From: Draconibacterium sp.
Lineage (GTDB): Bacteria; Bacteroidota; Bacteroidia; Bacteroidales; Prolixibacteraceae
Direction: 5' to 3'
NCBI GenBank assembly: GCA_027011835.1
Contig: JALUZN010000007.1
Span: 1-15,043 of the forward strand
Length of the DNA: 15,043 nt
The translations under genes and the position numbers were made by a program. Below the pieces are notes generated by a model. That model was given only the letters and a program-made list of their open reading frames with translations. It was not told where the DNA came from and did not search any database. Every line of letters begins with the position of its first letter. The stretch's first letter is position 1. Positions 1 to 8,403 of this stretch are shown here, piece after piece.

Positions 1-207
1 ATGCCTGAACGGCTCTACCAGTTCATCGTAATCTTGTGCAAGAACACGGTTCTTTATTAAAAGATTGGTTTGCTCCCCAACATGCCCGCTCAGTATTAAT
101 TGATTTTGTGGAATAGTCTGTAATTGGCATGAGACTGTTTGAGCATCAACAATTGCGGTAGCAAAACAGATGAAAAACATAAAAGCTGTTGCATTAAAAA
201 TCTTCAT
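1..207 (-). CDS. DUF1680 / GH127-like secreted protein, N-terminal part (cut by window edge)
   Basis: Only the first 69 codons are inside the window; the gene continues past position 1. The reading frame begins at ATG 205-207 and encodes a hydrophobic signal peptide (residues 1 to about 22, ending near VDAQ). This is followed by the stretch LSGHVGEQTNLLIKNRVLAQ and then DELVEPFRH. A G-x-x-G-E leader, an NR-x-L-x-QD step and an EPFRH motif are typical of the start of the DUF1680 (GH127-type) (alpha/alpha)6-barrel. It lies only 36 bp after the stop of the full-length GH127 gene at 244-2250 on the same strand, so the two probably form a tandem pair in one transcript. No lipobox is visible, so this one is probably periplasmic or secreted, unlike its neighbour. 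The family call rests on a short stretch; the substrate cannot be told. Confidence 0.72.
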   Translation of the reverse strand, partial: MKIFNATAFMFFICFATAIVDAQTVSCQLQTIPQNQLILSGHVGEQTNLLIKNRVLAQDYDELVEPFRH

Positions 208-243
208 AATAAACTCATTTAAATTAAAATATTTACAAATTTC

Positions 244-2250
244 TTATTCCACTAAGCACCAAGTATTAAACAGCGAATTTTCATCCCATGTATTACCGGC
301 TGAAGAGAAGTCGCAGAAACGCAATGTCTGTTTATCTCCAATACTAAGTTCGTATAATTTCCACATCGAGCCGGGAGGTTTTATAGCTTTAATCGAAACT
401 ACATCTTTGTTTGTCGGTTTGGTCACCGAGGAAAAAATATTATTTTTTGTAATACGAATATCGCGGGATAGCGCAAGTGGACCATAAAAAAAAGTTATTG
501 CTTTTTGTTGGGGCAATGCGTCCGTTTTATTCAGAACAAATGAATTACCATACCTCTCATTTAGTACTTGATTGGTTGATGCGAAATATTTTATATTCGC
601 CCAAACATTATTATAAAAATCGATATTATGAAATTGTGAGTCGAAGAGTGCGGGATTAAATGTTTCCCATCGAGGTTGAATATCAAAAGAGACTTCAATT
701 TCATCTCCATTTTTCCACTCTCGGCCAATATTCATGTAATTGTTTTCTATTTTTCCGGAGACTTGTTCACCATTAATTTTTATTGTTGTTTCGTTGCTCC
801 ATAATGGCATTCGAATTTTCAAATAAAAATAAACAGGATTATTAGATGCTACTGTTATTTTAACTTTTGAGTCGTCGAGAAAATCACCAGTAGTTTTAAA
901 AATAACTTTTTCGTTATTAACATTAATAAATCCCTCTCCTGCATTAAACAACGACAGATATATTTCATTTTCACTTTTTTTCATCAATACAATTCTGGCT
1001 GCCTGAAACAACCCCCGAGGTAAATTATCAGTACAACATTGATGATGCATTAGAAAATGATTGGTTGCAGGCACATGAATATGCGAAGTTCTTAGTCGAC
1101 GCAGTCCCCAATTCCCATCTTTGTTAAAAGCGCACAAAAGTGAATTGTACAACGATCGTTCTGTCTCTTCAATGTATTTATTATCGCCGGTAAGTGAAAA
1201 GAGTTGGTACGAAAGCCGGTTCCAGTAAACAACATCACAAATTTCCGAAACAGTATTTATCAAACCTGCCGAGCCAACAAATTTATCGTTAAAACTTACA
1301 CTGCCAACGGGAGTACGCTCGTATTTTACAAGGGCTTTATGAATGTTTTTGGCAGCGATAAAATAGTTTTTGTTTCCGGTTACTTTGTATAATTCGGCAA
1401 GTCCTTCAACACATGAAGTAAACTCATATCCTTTTGCCCATTTATACGAATCGACTTTTAAGAACCAGGTATTAACAGGATTACCTTTTAACCCTTTTAT
1501 TAAAATATCAGGTAATCCTTCGGGGTGTTCCGACCACTGTTTTACAATGTATTTTGCATAATCAAGATATTTCTCTTCGCCTGTTGCAATATAAAGTTTT
1601 ACAATGGGATAAAGAATTGATGTGCTTGGCATTCCATAAAAATTACCCGTTTCGATTATATTAACTTTACCCGGACCAACCTCCGAAATAAGATGGTCGG
1701 TAAACTTAACAGCGGCAATTAAGATTTCTTTATCATTTAATAAATTGTATGCTTCAAGGAGACCCCACAGAGTATATTTCTGCGACCACACATTCCAATT
1801 ATCACCAACTACAAATTCGGAATGTTTATACGTACCCAGATACCCATTTTCATCCTGATACTGCAAAAGTCCTTTTACTGCTAAAGCAATCCGACTTTTC
1901 AATTCTTCCGAATGGTAATATTTTGCCGCAGCAATGGCCGAAAGAATATATTTCCCCCAAAACTCACCACGCCACTGTCCATTTTTAGGATAGTTTTTAT
2001 CATCCTCCTTCAGTTTAAAGGCTTCCTCAGTTTCAGGATATATTGCATCCCAGCTTTTTTTATCAAGGATTCTGTGAAATGCAATTGTATCGATATAATT
2101 ACCCAGATGGCCTTTAAAATGCCATTCCCCGGAGGTCAGCTCAGGCTTAGAAATTGCTGATTCATTATGAATAGAACATCCTGGAAAACTAAAAATCCCA
2201 AAGAGAAATAATAAAGCCATATATTTCATCTTCAACTCAGTAGTATTCAT
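244..2250 (-). CDS. GH127-family (DUF1680) glycoside hydrolase, lipoprotein
   Basis: This 668-residue protein is of normal length for GH127, whose founding members are beta-L-arabinofuranosidases. The first 25 residues form a lipoprotein signal ending SFPGC (C25); ATG codons at residues 8 and 11 are alternative starts that keep the signal. An all-helical barrel spans about 50-420 and a beta-rich region follows to the C-terminus. The metal and nucleophile residues known from GH127 appear to be present: an E-x-C pair (E336, C338) and the double cysteine in HHQCCTDN (C405, C406), suggesting a zinc-cysteine active site. The family is not limited to arabinose; one Bacteroides member acts on aceric acid in rhamnogalacturonan II. 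Next to a GH78 rhamnosidase and a sulfatase, it probably trims a side sugar of the same glycan. There is no evident ribosome-binding site, as is common in Bacteroidota. A fragment of a near-identical copy sits at 3874-4019. Confidence 0.88.
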   Translation of the reverse strand: MNTTELKMKYMALLFLFGIFSFPGCSIHNESAISKPELTSGEWHFKGHLGNYIDTIAFHRILDKKSWDAIYPETEEAFKLKEDDKNYPKNGQWRGEFWGKYILSAIAAAKYYHSEELKSRIALAVKGLLQYQDENGYLGTYKHSEFVVGDNWNVWSQKYTLWGLLEAYNLLNDKEILIAAVKFTDHLISEVGPGKVNIIETGNFYGMPSTSILYPIVKLYIATGEEKYLDYAKYIVKQWSEHPEGLPDILIKGLKGNPVNTWFLKVDSYKWAKGYEFTSCVEGLAELYKVTGNKNYFIAAKNIHKALVKYERTPVGSVSFNDKFVGSAGLINTVSEICDVVYWNRLSYQLFSLTGDNKYIEETERSLYNSLLCAFNKDGNWGLRRLRTSHIHVPATNHFLMHHQCCTDNLPRGLFQAARIVLMKKSENEIYLSLFNAGEGFINVNNEKVIFKTTGDFLDDSKVKITVASNNPVYFYLKIRMPLWSNETTIKINGEQVSGKIENNYMNIGREWKNGDEIEVSFDIQPRWETFNPALFDSQFHNIDFYNNVWANIKYFASTNQVLNERYGNSFVLNKTDALPQQKAITFFYGPLALSRDIRITKNNIFSSVTKPTNKDVVSIKAIKPPGSMWKLYELSIGDKQTLRFCDFSSAGNTWDENSLFNTWCLVE

Positions 2251-2293
2251 AGCATTCGTTTTATATTTACAGTTTGTCTCCCTATTATTTTAT

Positions 2294-2486
2294 TGAAGTT
2301 GTTTAAAGTCAAAATGAAAATCTGCCCCCGATGTACATCGGGATTAATTCTCCGAAGGAGTCCTTCGGACTATTGGACTTCTGCTATTTTTTTCTGAATA
2401 GTTAAAGCTATTCAGAAAAAACCGAGCTTTGCCAATAAAACCAATATGTCGCCCTCGAAAATCCTCTTTAACTTTAAACAACTTCA
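2294..2486. repeat. Hairpin-rich repeat with 16-bp terminal inverted repeats, copy 1 (MITE-like)
   Basis: The ends are perfect 16-bp inverted repeats: TGAAGTTGTTTAAAGT at 2294-2309 and its reverse complement at 2471-2486. Inside are three palindromes: CCCGATGTACATCGGG (2327-2342, perfect), TCCGAAGGA-g-TCCTTCGGA (2351-2369), and a 14-bp stem with a 6-nt loop (2388-2401 / 2408-2421, core CTGAATAG/CTATTCAG). There is no room for a transposase. A diverged copy lies in the opposite orientation at 14782-14955, so this is a dispersed family rather than a one-off structure. It occupies almost the whole spacer between the LamG gene and the GH127 gene. No convincing target-site duplication is visible. 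A non-autonomous mobile element is the best reading; a structured-RNA or mRNA-processing role is possible. Confidence 0.8.
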
Positions 2487-2510
2487 TTGTAACAATAAAT
2501 TTCGTGTCTA

Positions 2511-3398
2511 TTATTTTGCTAATTTTTTAATTTCTTTTTCAGTTAAAGTTTTGTCAAAAACAGCTAAACCACCAATAAGTCCTTTGAAGAAGTTTCCCAT
2601 CCCATTTTTTAATAACACAGCTCCAACAGTAAAATCCGCCCCATTATTCCCCATTCCATCGGGAAAATAATATGGATTTTTACATTGAATCAGACCTTGT
2701 GGATATCCCTCAAATCCTTTTGTATCGTTTATCAATTCGGGTTTACGTGATTTAAACTTCCCATTCAAATATGATTTTATATATTGCCCGTCGTACGTAA
2801 AAGCCACAAGACACCATTTATTTTTTGGAACTTTCTGCTTACTGGCTGAATAATCCATAGAATAAGGGAATGGGGGTGTTGGTTTACCAGTTTTTGAAAT
2901 ATGACCGCAGACTTGGTCTGCACCATTGTAATGAGGCAAGGAGATAAATAATCCATATTGCCGTTTCCCTCCTTCCTCGTATTCATTCCACATCCCGCCT
3001 ATAAAACCACCTCGATCTCCAGTCCATTTTACCCAAGCAATTACGGTCACTTCTTTTTGATCTCCGTAAATGTTTAATCTTCCTGTCATTGAATTTGGCA
3101 AACTAAGGTAATTTGATCCATCGAGTTTTATAGAATACCCTGAAACAGGCCCTTCATTTATTCTTTTGATTTTTCCATTACCTTCTTTCAATGGAAATAC
3201 CCCCGTTCCAATCGCTACTCTTTCTTGCCCTGCCTGTTCATCGAACTTCCATAATGCTATAAATCCATTTGTTGATTCAATCCGGCTAATTAATTTATTG
3301 TTGGGAACGGACAATAGATCTTGTCCATTTATTGCTTGATTCAGGGATAATGATATGAACAAAGTCAAAAAAATATTTGCAATCATCTTATAAATCAT
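2511..3398 (-). CDS. Secreted LamG / concanavalin A-like domain protein
   Basis: The 295-residue protein starts at ATG 3396-3398, chosen because it is followed directly by a signal peptide (MIYKMIANIFLTLF..., cleavage probably near NQAINGQ). An upstream in-frame TTG at 3516-3518 would add 40 residues in front of the signal and is unlikely. After the signal there is a single jelly-roll domain of the LamG/Laminin_G_3 type, about residues 45-290. It shows the usual strands: FIALWKFDE near the start, an internal VTVIAWVKWTG strand, WCLVAFTYDG followed by KSYLNGK, and the final GLIGGLAVFDKTLTEKEI strand and helix. Such domains usually bind carbohydrate and carry no catalysis, although some are fused to glycosidases. 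No catalytic domain is attached here. By position it probably helps bind the glycan attacked by the neighbouring sulfatase, GH78 and GH127 proteins. Confidence 0.75.
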   Translation of the reverse strand: MIYKMIANIFLTLFISLSLNQAINGQDLLSVPNNKLISRIESTNGFIALWKFDEQAGQERVAIGTGVFPLKEGNGKIKRINEGPVSGYSIKLDGSNYLSLPNSMTGRLNIYGDQKEVTVIAWVKWTGDRGGFIGGMWNEYEEGGKRQYGLFISLPHYNGADQVCGHISKTGKPTPPFPYSMDYSASKQKVPKNKWCLVAFTYDGQYIKSYLNGKFKSRKPELINDTKGFEGYPQGLIQCKNPYYFPDGMGNNGADFTVGAVLLKNGMGNFFKGLIGGLAVFDKTLTEKEIKKLAK

Positions 3399-3543
3399 AA
3401 TATATTTTTCTTTTATTATTGCACTTAAAAATCCAAATTGATTTTTTTGAGCCGATTTAATTCTGGCAATAAGACAAAAGCTATTTAATCGTGGCCAATT
3501 TGGTTTAACTCCAATCAAAAATATTTTCCACCCTTTGTCTTTT

Positions 3544-3557
3544 GGGCATAAATGCCC
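3544..3557. repeat. Short perfect hairpin GGGCAT-AA-ATGCCC
   Basis: GGGCATAAATGCCC forms a 6-bp GC-rich stem with a 2-nt spacer. It lies about 90 bp beyond the stop codon of the transposase remnant, so it may belong to the 3' end of the decayed insertion sequence. On the transcribed minus strand it is followed by AAAAGACAAAGG, not by a T-run, so it is not a standard terminator. Confidence 0.45.
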
Positions 3558-3644
3558 ATTGGTTTACATATTTTAAGCTAATAAAACGCACCTCGCCCAT
3601 ATACTCGTGGGTTGCTTTTCATATTTTCCTCCTTCCTTCGTTTT

Positions 3645-3873
3645 TTATGCCGCCTCGATGAGCCTGTCGAGCTCTTCCCAGTCGGCTTTGTAAAAATGCT
3701 GTTCATATAGTTTTATTTCCTTTTGATACCCGCTTTTGGTGATTTTTGCAGGAACCATTATAAACCAATCAATAAATACCAGATGTTCTTGCCGTTTAAA
3801 CGTATCTTTCTTTTGACTCATCATCACCGAAATATTGTATGCAAAAACGCTTAGTTGCCAAAGGATGTCGTTT
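3645..3873 (-). pseudogene. C-terminal remnant of an IS1380-like transposase
   Basis: The frame ending in TAA at 3645-3647 encodes about 75 residues ending DWEELDRLIEAA. It reads LWQLSVFAYNISV, then RQEHLVFIDWFIMVPAKITK and KLYEQHFYKADWEEL. This order of a hydrophobic FAYN-type helix, a short basic linker, a WF-x-x-PAKI-T strand and a closing acidic helix matches my recollection of the C-terminal end of IS1380-family transposases. The catalytic core is missing. The sequence joins directly, in the same frame, to a fragment of a GH127 gene at about 3874. Downstream, to about 3540, the DNA may be the rest of the IS 3' end, but no terminal inverted repeat could be recognised. The family assignment is from memory of the motif pattern only. 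Confidence 0.6.
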
Positions 3874-4019
3874 GCCCAAAACTCTCCATGCCACTGTCCA
3901 TTTTTTGGATAATTCTTATAATCCTCCTTCAGTTTAAAGGATTCCTCAGTTTCAGGATATATAGCATACTAGCTTTTTTTATCAAGGATTCGATGAAATG
4001 CAATTGTATCCATATCACT
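3874..4019 (-). pseudogene. Fragment of a GH127 (DUF1680) gene, with internal stop
   Basis: This stretch aligns without gaps to 1955-2100 inside the intact GH127 gene. By hand count there are about 13 mismatches in the 141 aligned bases 3875-4015, roughly 91% identity. On the minus strand it reads DTIAFHRILDKKS, then a stop, then YAIYPETEESFKLKEDYKN and GQWHGEFWA, corresponding to about residues 52-99 of the intact protein. The stop is a TAG where the intact gene has TGG (W67). There is no signal peptide, and everything after residue 99 is replaced by the transposase end. It is clearly a dead duplicate fragment. Its closeness to the intact gene suggests a fairly recent duplication or a gene-conversion event. 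Confidence 0.85.
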
Positions 4020-4043
4020 GTATTTTATAATTTATTACAACGG

Positions 4044-5429
4044 TTATTCATACTTTTTCACAAGTTCTTCGAACCTCTTCTTTAATTTCTCTTTTGTGTT
4101 TGCGTATTTCTTATCTTCCGCCAAATTGTGTTTTTCTTTAGGATCGACACCGGTGTGGTACATCCACTCGTAACCCGGCTGTCTGTCAATAAAGCGTACA
4201 TATTTCCAATCTTTAGTTACAATACCTTCAGAACGTGGCAGGGTTTTATATTTAAATGGATGTTCAAATAAAAAATCGTTACGCCAATCGCTCTTGTTCC
4301 TATACAAAATATCCCTAATATTTTCTCCTTGCATTGTCTTTGGAATTTGTATTCCTGCATAATTCAGAATTGTAGGGGCAACATCAATGTTTAAAACCAT
4401 TTGATTGTTTGTTAGACCTCTTTGTTTTTGTGGCACACGTGGATCGAAAATAATAAGCGGAACCCGTATCGACTCTTCGTGTATATACCACTTGCCTGCC
4501 ATTCCATGTTCGGCAAGATAAAAACCATTGTCGCCCATTAAAATAATTATTGTATTCTTCTCTTGTCCGTTCTTTTTTAACCACTCCCTAATTCGTTTTA
4601 TCTGAACATTTACACCGTAAATTAGTCGGTAGTATCCTTTTAAAGAGTTTTGATATTTTTCCGGAGTATCAAACCGAATGTGCCAACGAATGCGTGCTTC
4701 ATTGTTCTTTCTGAAAAATGGAGGAAACTCATGCCAGTACAAAGAGTCTCCTGTTTCGGGGTAAGGAAAGATATAATTTTTGTATAAATCAACATAAGTT
4801 GAATCGAACAGAAACTGATTTTCACTCCCATCCTGACAGTGCGGTGCCTTAAAACTGAGAGAGAGGCAAAATGGCTGTTTCTTTGATGTCCCATTTAAAA
4901 ATTCAACCGCTCTATTGCCCAGTAACTTTGTTAAGTGCAGAGGATTTCCTGCACTATCGGTATGCCAATAATACCCCTGTCCTTTAAAACATCCCCAATA
5001 ATCATATTTATCTTTTGGAAAATCTTTCTCTAATCCAACTCCATATTTCCCGATAAACCCAATTCTATATCCTGCTTTTTTCAATAACATTGGGTAAGTA
5101 TATTGATAAGCACTATCGGAAAAATGAGTTGAAAAGTTATCAATTTTATGTCTTCTTGCGTATTGCCCACTTAAAATACTTGCCCGGCTTATTGCACAAA
5201 TAGGAGTTGTTACGAAAGCTTGAGTAAATTTAACTCCCTCCTCTGCAAGTTTGTCCATTTCGGGTGTTAAGATATCTTTATTCCCCATACATCCCATAGC
5301 ATCCCAACGTTGGTCGTCGGTAAGAATAAAGATAATATTTGGTCGTACTTCCTCTTTCCTTTTGCAGCCGTTAAATAAAAAGATAATTACTACAAATCCC
5401 AATACTATATTTCGCAAATTAATAACCAT
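4044..5429 (-). CDS. Sulfatase (formylglycine-type S1 family), surface lipoprotein
   Basis: The 461-residue protein has the layout of family S1 sulfatases, which hydrolyse sulfate esters on carbohydrates using a cysteine-derived formylglycine and calcium. The N-terminus is a lipoprotein signal ending LFNGC (C22), followed by KRKEE, which resembles the K-(D/E)2 surface-export signal of Bacteroidota lipoproteins. Metal-site residues are in LTDDQ (D38, D39) and MGDNG (D300, N301); GKYG (K128), APH (H197) and HGMAGKW (K313) match the usual substrate and sulfate-binding positions. The nucleophile motif is C78-A-I-S-R82, with Ile where the usual C-x-P/A-x-R signature has Pro or Ala. The C-terminal subdomain ends with the usual DWKYVRF strand. 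It follows the GH78 gene after 206 bp on the same strand, so a sulfated rhamnose-containing glycan is a likely substrate. The substrate position cannot be told from sequence. Confidence 0.92.
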   Translation of the reverse strand: MVINLRNIVLGFVVIIFLFNGCKRKEEVRPNIIFILTDDQRWDAMGCMGNKDILTPEMDKLAEEGVKFTQAFVTTPICAISRASILSGQYARRHKIDNFSTHFSDSAYQYTYPMLLKKAGYRIGFIGKYGVGLEKDFPKDKYDYWGCFKGQGYYWHTDSAGNPLHLTKLLGNRAVEFLNGTSKKQPFCLSLSFKAPHCQDGSENQFLFDSTYVDLYKNYIFPYPETGDSLYWHEFPPFFRKNNEARIRWHIRFDTPEKYQNSLKGYYRLIYGVNVQIKRIREWLKKNGQEKNTIIILMGDNGFYLAEHGMAGKWYIHEESIRVPLIIFDPRVPQKQRGLTNNQMVLNIDVAPTILNYAGIQIPKTMQGENIRDILYRNKSDWRNDFLFEHPFKYKTLPRSEGIVTKDWKYVRFIDRQPGYEWMYHTGVDPKEKHNLAEDKKYANTKEKLKKRFEELVKKYE

Positions 5430-5473
5430 TTCTTACTTGTTTAAAAATGAATTTATTATTATTTCTAACCTAT

Positions 5474-5605
5474 TTACTCCTTTATTAATCCAATTTCGTT
5501 AAAACAGAGGTCGATCGTTTCTCCTTTTACATACCCTGCACATTCTCCCGCGACACCATTTATTGTTGTGTCTATCGATGGAGAAAAGTAGGACGAACGA
5601 TTAAA
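5474..5605 (-). pseudogene. Possible C-terminal remnant of an unidentified gene
   Basis: Between the sulfatase and GH78 genes the minus strand is open for 43 codons, ending in TAA at 5474-5476, with no start codon of its own. It reads FNRSSYFSPSIDTTINGVAG, then ECAGYVKGETIDLCFNEIGL, IKE. The alternation of polar and hydrophobic residues and the closing FNEIGLIKE look like the last beta strands of a secreted lectin-like or glycosidase domain rather than random translation, and the stretch is more GC-rich than the flanking spacer. It lies in the same frame as the GH78 gene but past two stop codons. A run of 43 open codons is not rare by chance, so this is weak; I do not recognise the family. 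Confidence 0.3.
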
Positions 5606-5635
5606 TTAATCAACTTCCGTTTTAAAAAATCCAAA

Positions 5636-8386
5636 CTACCGCACCTCAAACGGGTATTTAAATTCGTACCTCCCCGAGCCAATTTTTAGTGTTAAATTAT
5701 TATCGTTTTGGGTAGCTTTTGATTTTAACTCATCGCTTATTTTTTCTGAATTAATTTCTAAACTCCCCACATACGCATCGGGCAAGATTACGGTTGCCGT
5801 AGTATTTGCGGGCACCTCGACAGTATAAACAAACTCACCGTTATTATCTATTTTCCATGCCGATTTTATTTTGCCATACATCGATTGAAAAGTTGCAGAA
5901 ACGCTGTCGAGTCCTCCACCCGAATGTGGGTTCAGCAAAATATGTTTATAACCCGGGTTCTCGATATCGATATTAATTCCGGCCACGTAACTATAAAGCC
6001 ACTCGCCAATTGCGCCGTAAGCGTAATGGTTAAAGCTGTTCATTCCAACTGCCTGAAAAGTCCCGTCGGGTTTTTGTCCGTCCCAGCGCTCCCAAATAGT
6101 TGTAGCCCTTTGAGTTACCGGGTACAACCACGAAGGATACTCTTTACGGTTTAACAGCATAAAAGCCAAGTCATCGCGACCAACAGCCGAAAGCGTTTTG
6201 CACAGCAGTGGAGTTCCCAAGAATCCGGTTGTCAGGTGTTTAAATTTTGTAACATCGTCGGTAAAATATTTTGCGGCTTTCTCAACCAAATTGTCGGGAA
6301 GCAACCCAAATGCCAGTACCAGTGCATAAGCGGTTTGCGTGTTCGAAACCAAACGGCCGTTCGATGTTACAAACTCATCGACAAAAGCATCTTTCACTTT
6401 TTTTGCTAACTCCTTGTATTTAATTGCATCTTGCTGTTTGCCTATAATTGCTGCAATTTTACTTGTAAGATTTGTAGTGTAATAAAAATATGCGGTTGCA
6501 ATTAAATCTTTATCGGTGGTTGCACCCGGATAATCGGAACGTGTTGAAGCAAAAGCCAGCCAGTCGCCAAAATGTGGGTCGCCTGTCCAGAGGTAATCAT
6601 TACCGGCACGGTTGGCCATGTACCCCACCCATTTTGTTATTGCCGGATAACTTGTTTTTAGAATTCGTTTATCGCCGTAAACACGGTAAACCGACCACGG
6701 AATAATGGCAACAACGTCGGCCCAACCGGTTGCTCCTCCATTGCCATCTAACACATCGGGAATTACATGCGGAATTTTCCCGTTTGGCAACTGGTCGGCC
6801 TCAATATCTTTCATCCACTTTGTATAAAAAGCTGCCACATCGAAATTGTATGCTGCAGTCACACTAAAAACCTGAGCATCGCCGGTCCACCCAAGACGCT
6901 CGTCGCGCTGTGGACAGTCGGTCGGAACATCGAGAAAATTCCCTTTTTGTCCCCACTGAATATTATGCTGCAATTGATTAATTAACGGTTCGGAGCAACT
7001 GAAAGTGCCTGTGGGTTTCATATCCGAATGGATAACAACACCCGTAATATCGTCTAAATTGGGTGCTGTTTTAAGGCCTTCGAACAGTACAAACCGAAAA
7101 CCATGAAAAGTAAAATGAGGTTCGAAAACAACTTCTTTATTGTCTTTAAACGTATAGGTTTCGGTTGCTTTTGCCGAGCGTAAATTGGCCGTATAAAAGT
7201 TCCCCTCTCTGTCGAGGACTTCTGCAAACTTTATTTTTACAACTTTGCCCTTTTCCCCTTTTAGTTTTACGCGAAGCCAACCCACCATATTTTGTCCCAT
7301 ATCGAAAACCATTTCGCCTTTGGGTGTAGTAATCTGTTTTATTGGTTTTATCTGTTCAATTGCTTTTACCTTATCGCCCATAGAAGCAACTAACAGCTGT
7401 TTCGAATGATTTAGAATTTTAACTTTTTCCCATTCCTCATCGTTAAACCCGGGATTATTCCATCCTTCCTTTTCGAGGCGTGCATCGTACACCTCTCCAT
7501 TATAAATATCCGATTCAAGAATTGGACCGGTGCTGCTTTTCCAGTTTTTATCGGTAATAATTGTTTCCGTGCTTCCATCTACATAATCAATTTTCAGTTG
7601 CATTAACAGTGCCGTTTTGTTGCCATAATAAGCATGCTGCCCTCCGAATCCAATATGTCCCCGGTACCAACCATCGCCAACAACGGCCCCCAGAACATTC
7701 TCTTTTTTTAACATCGACGTTACATCGTAAACCTGATATTGAAGTCGTTTATTATAGCTGGTCCAGCCGGGAGTAAACAACTGGTCGCTCACTTTTTGTC
7801 CATTGATATAAGCAAAATAGAGCCCCAGCGAAGTTGCATATAATCTTGCTGATTTAATTTTTTTTGAAGTGCTAAATTGTTTTCTGAAATATTGAGCCGG
7901 TTTCGAATCTTTCTTCTCTTTCTCTTTTGGCATCGTAATCCATTCGGCTGTCCAAAGCCGGGGCTCTAAAATTCCCATTTCCCAAAAAGCAGGCTCGCTC
8001 CAGCTGCTTGCCTTTCCGGTTTTATTGTCCCAAACCCGAACCTGCCAATACACACGCTGCATCGATTTTAATGCCGGTCCTTCGTAAACAACATTTACCG
8101 ATTTATTGCTCTCTGTTTTCCCCGAATTCCAAATTTGCTTACTCTTTCTCGATAATTCGGAAACAGAACCGGCAACTCTCAACTCGTACGCTGTTTGCAT
8201 CACATTTTCTTCGTTGGACAACAATTGCCAACTTAAACGTGGTTTTTGCACATCGATACCAATTGGATTTACATGGTACTCAGTAACCAATTTAACAACT
8301 TGCGTTTTTGCAAATGTATTGGTAGAGAATGCACTAAAAAGAAATGCCAGTGCAACAATTTGAAGTTTGAACTTTAAACGATTCAT
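5636..8386 (-). CDS. Alpha-L-rhamnosidase, glycoside hydrolase family 78
   Basis: The 916-residue enzyme cleaves terminal alpha-L-rhamnose from glycans or glycosides by an inverting mechanism. The start at ATG 8384-8386 gives a clean signal peptide (about 1-26, ending NTFAKT); an upstream in-frame start would overlap rhaM and is rejected. Domain order follows PF08531/PF05592/PF17389/PF17390: an N-terminal beta domain (about 30-150), a lectin-like beta domain (about 150-345), a linking beta domain (350-455), the (alpha/alpha)6 catalytic barrel (about 460-810) and a C-terminal beta domain. The signature DVPTDCPQRDERLGW at 486-500 contains the probable general acid E496, and TTIWERWDG at 762-770 contains the probable base E766; both are intact. 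It starts 17 bp after the rhaM stop, so it is probably co-transcribed with rhaT and rhaM. This supports L-rhamnose, not another sugar, as the product. Likely periplasmic. Confidence 0.96.
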   Translation of the reverse strand: MNRLKFKLQIVALAFLFSAFSTNTFAKTQVVKLVTEYHVNPIGIDVQKPRLSWQLLSNEENVMQTAYELRVAGSVSELSRKSKQIWNSGKTESNKSVNVVYEGPALKSMQRVYWQVRVWDNKTGKASSWSEPAFWEMGILEPRLWTAEWITMPKEKEKKDSKPAQYFRKQFSTSKKIKSARLYATSLGLYFAYINGQKVSDQLFTPGWTSYNKRLQYQVYDVTSMLKKENVLGAVVGDGWYRGHIGFGGQHAYYGNKTALLMQLKIDYVDGSTETIITDKNWKSSTGPILESDIYNGEVYDARLEKEGWNNPGFNDEEWEKVKILNHSKQLLVASMGDKVKAIEQIKPIKQITTPKGEMVFDMGQNMVGWLRVKLKGEKGKVVKIKFAEVLDREGNFYTANLRSAKATETYTFKDNKEVVFEPHFTFHGFRFVLFEGLKTAPNLDDITGVVIHSDMKPTGTFSCSEPLINQLQHNIQWGQKGNFLDVPTDCPQRDERLGWTGDAQVFSVTAAYNFDVAAFYTKWMKDIEADQLPNGKIPHVIPDVLDGNGGATGWADVVAIIPWSVYRVYGDKRILKTSYPAITKWVGYMANRAGNDYLWTGDPHFGDWLAFASTRSDYPGATTDKDLIATAYFYYTTNLTSKIAAIIGKQQDAIKYKELAKKVKDAFVDEFVTSNGRLVSNTQTAYALVLAFGLLPDNLVEKAAKYFTDDVTKFKHLTTGFLGTPLLCKTLSAVGRDDLAFMLLNRKEYPSWLYPVTQRATTIWERWDGQKPDGTFQAVGMNSFNHYAYGAIGEWLYSYVAGINIDIENPGYKHILLNPHSGGGLDSVSATFQSMYGKIKSAWKIDNNGEFVYTVEVPANTTATVILPDAYVGSLEINSEKISDELKSKATQNDNNLTLKIGSGRYEFKYPFEVR

Positions 8387-8403
8387 AATATTTGGTTTTA
8401 AGT

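Noticed and set aside
2388..2421. Long AT-rich stem in the MITE-like repeat as an intrinsic terminator for the LamG transcript
   Set aside because: On either strand the T-run precedes the stem and an A-run follows it, the wrong order for an intrinsic terminator.
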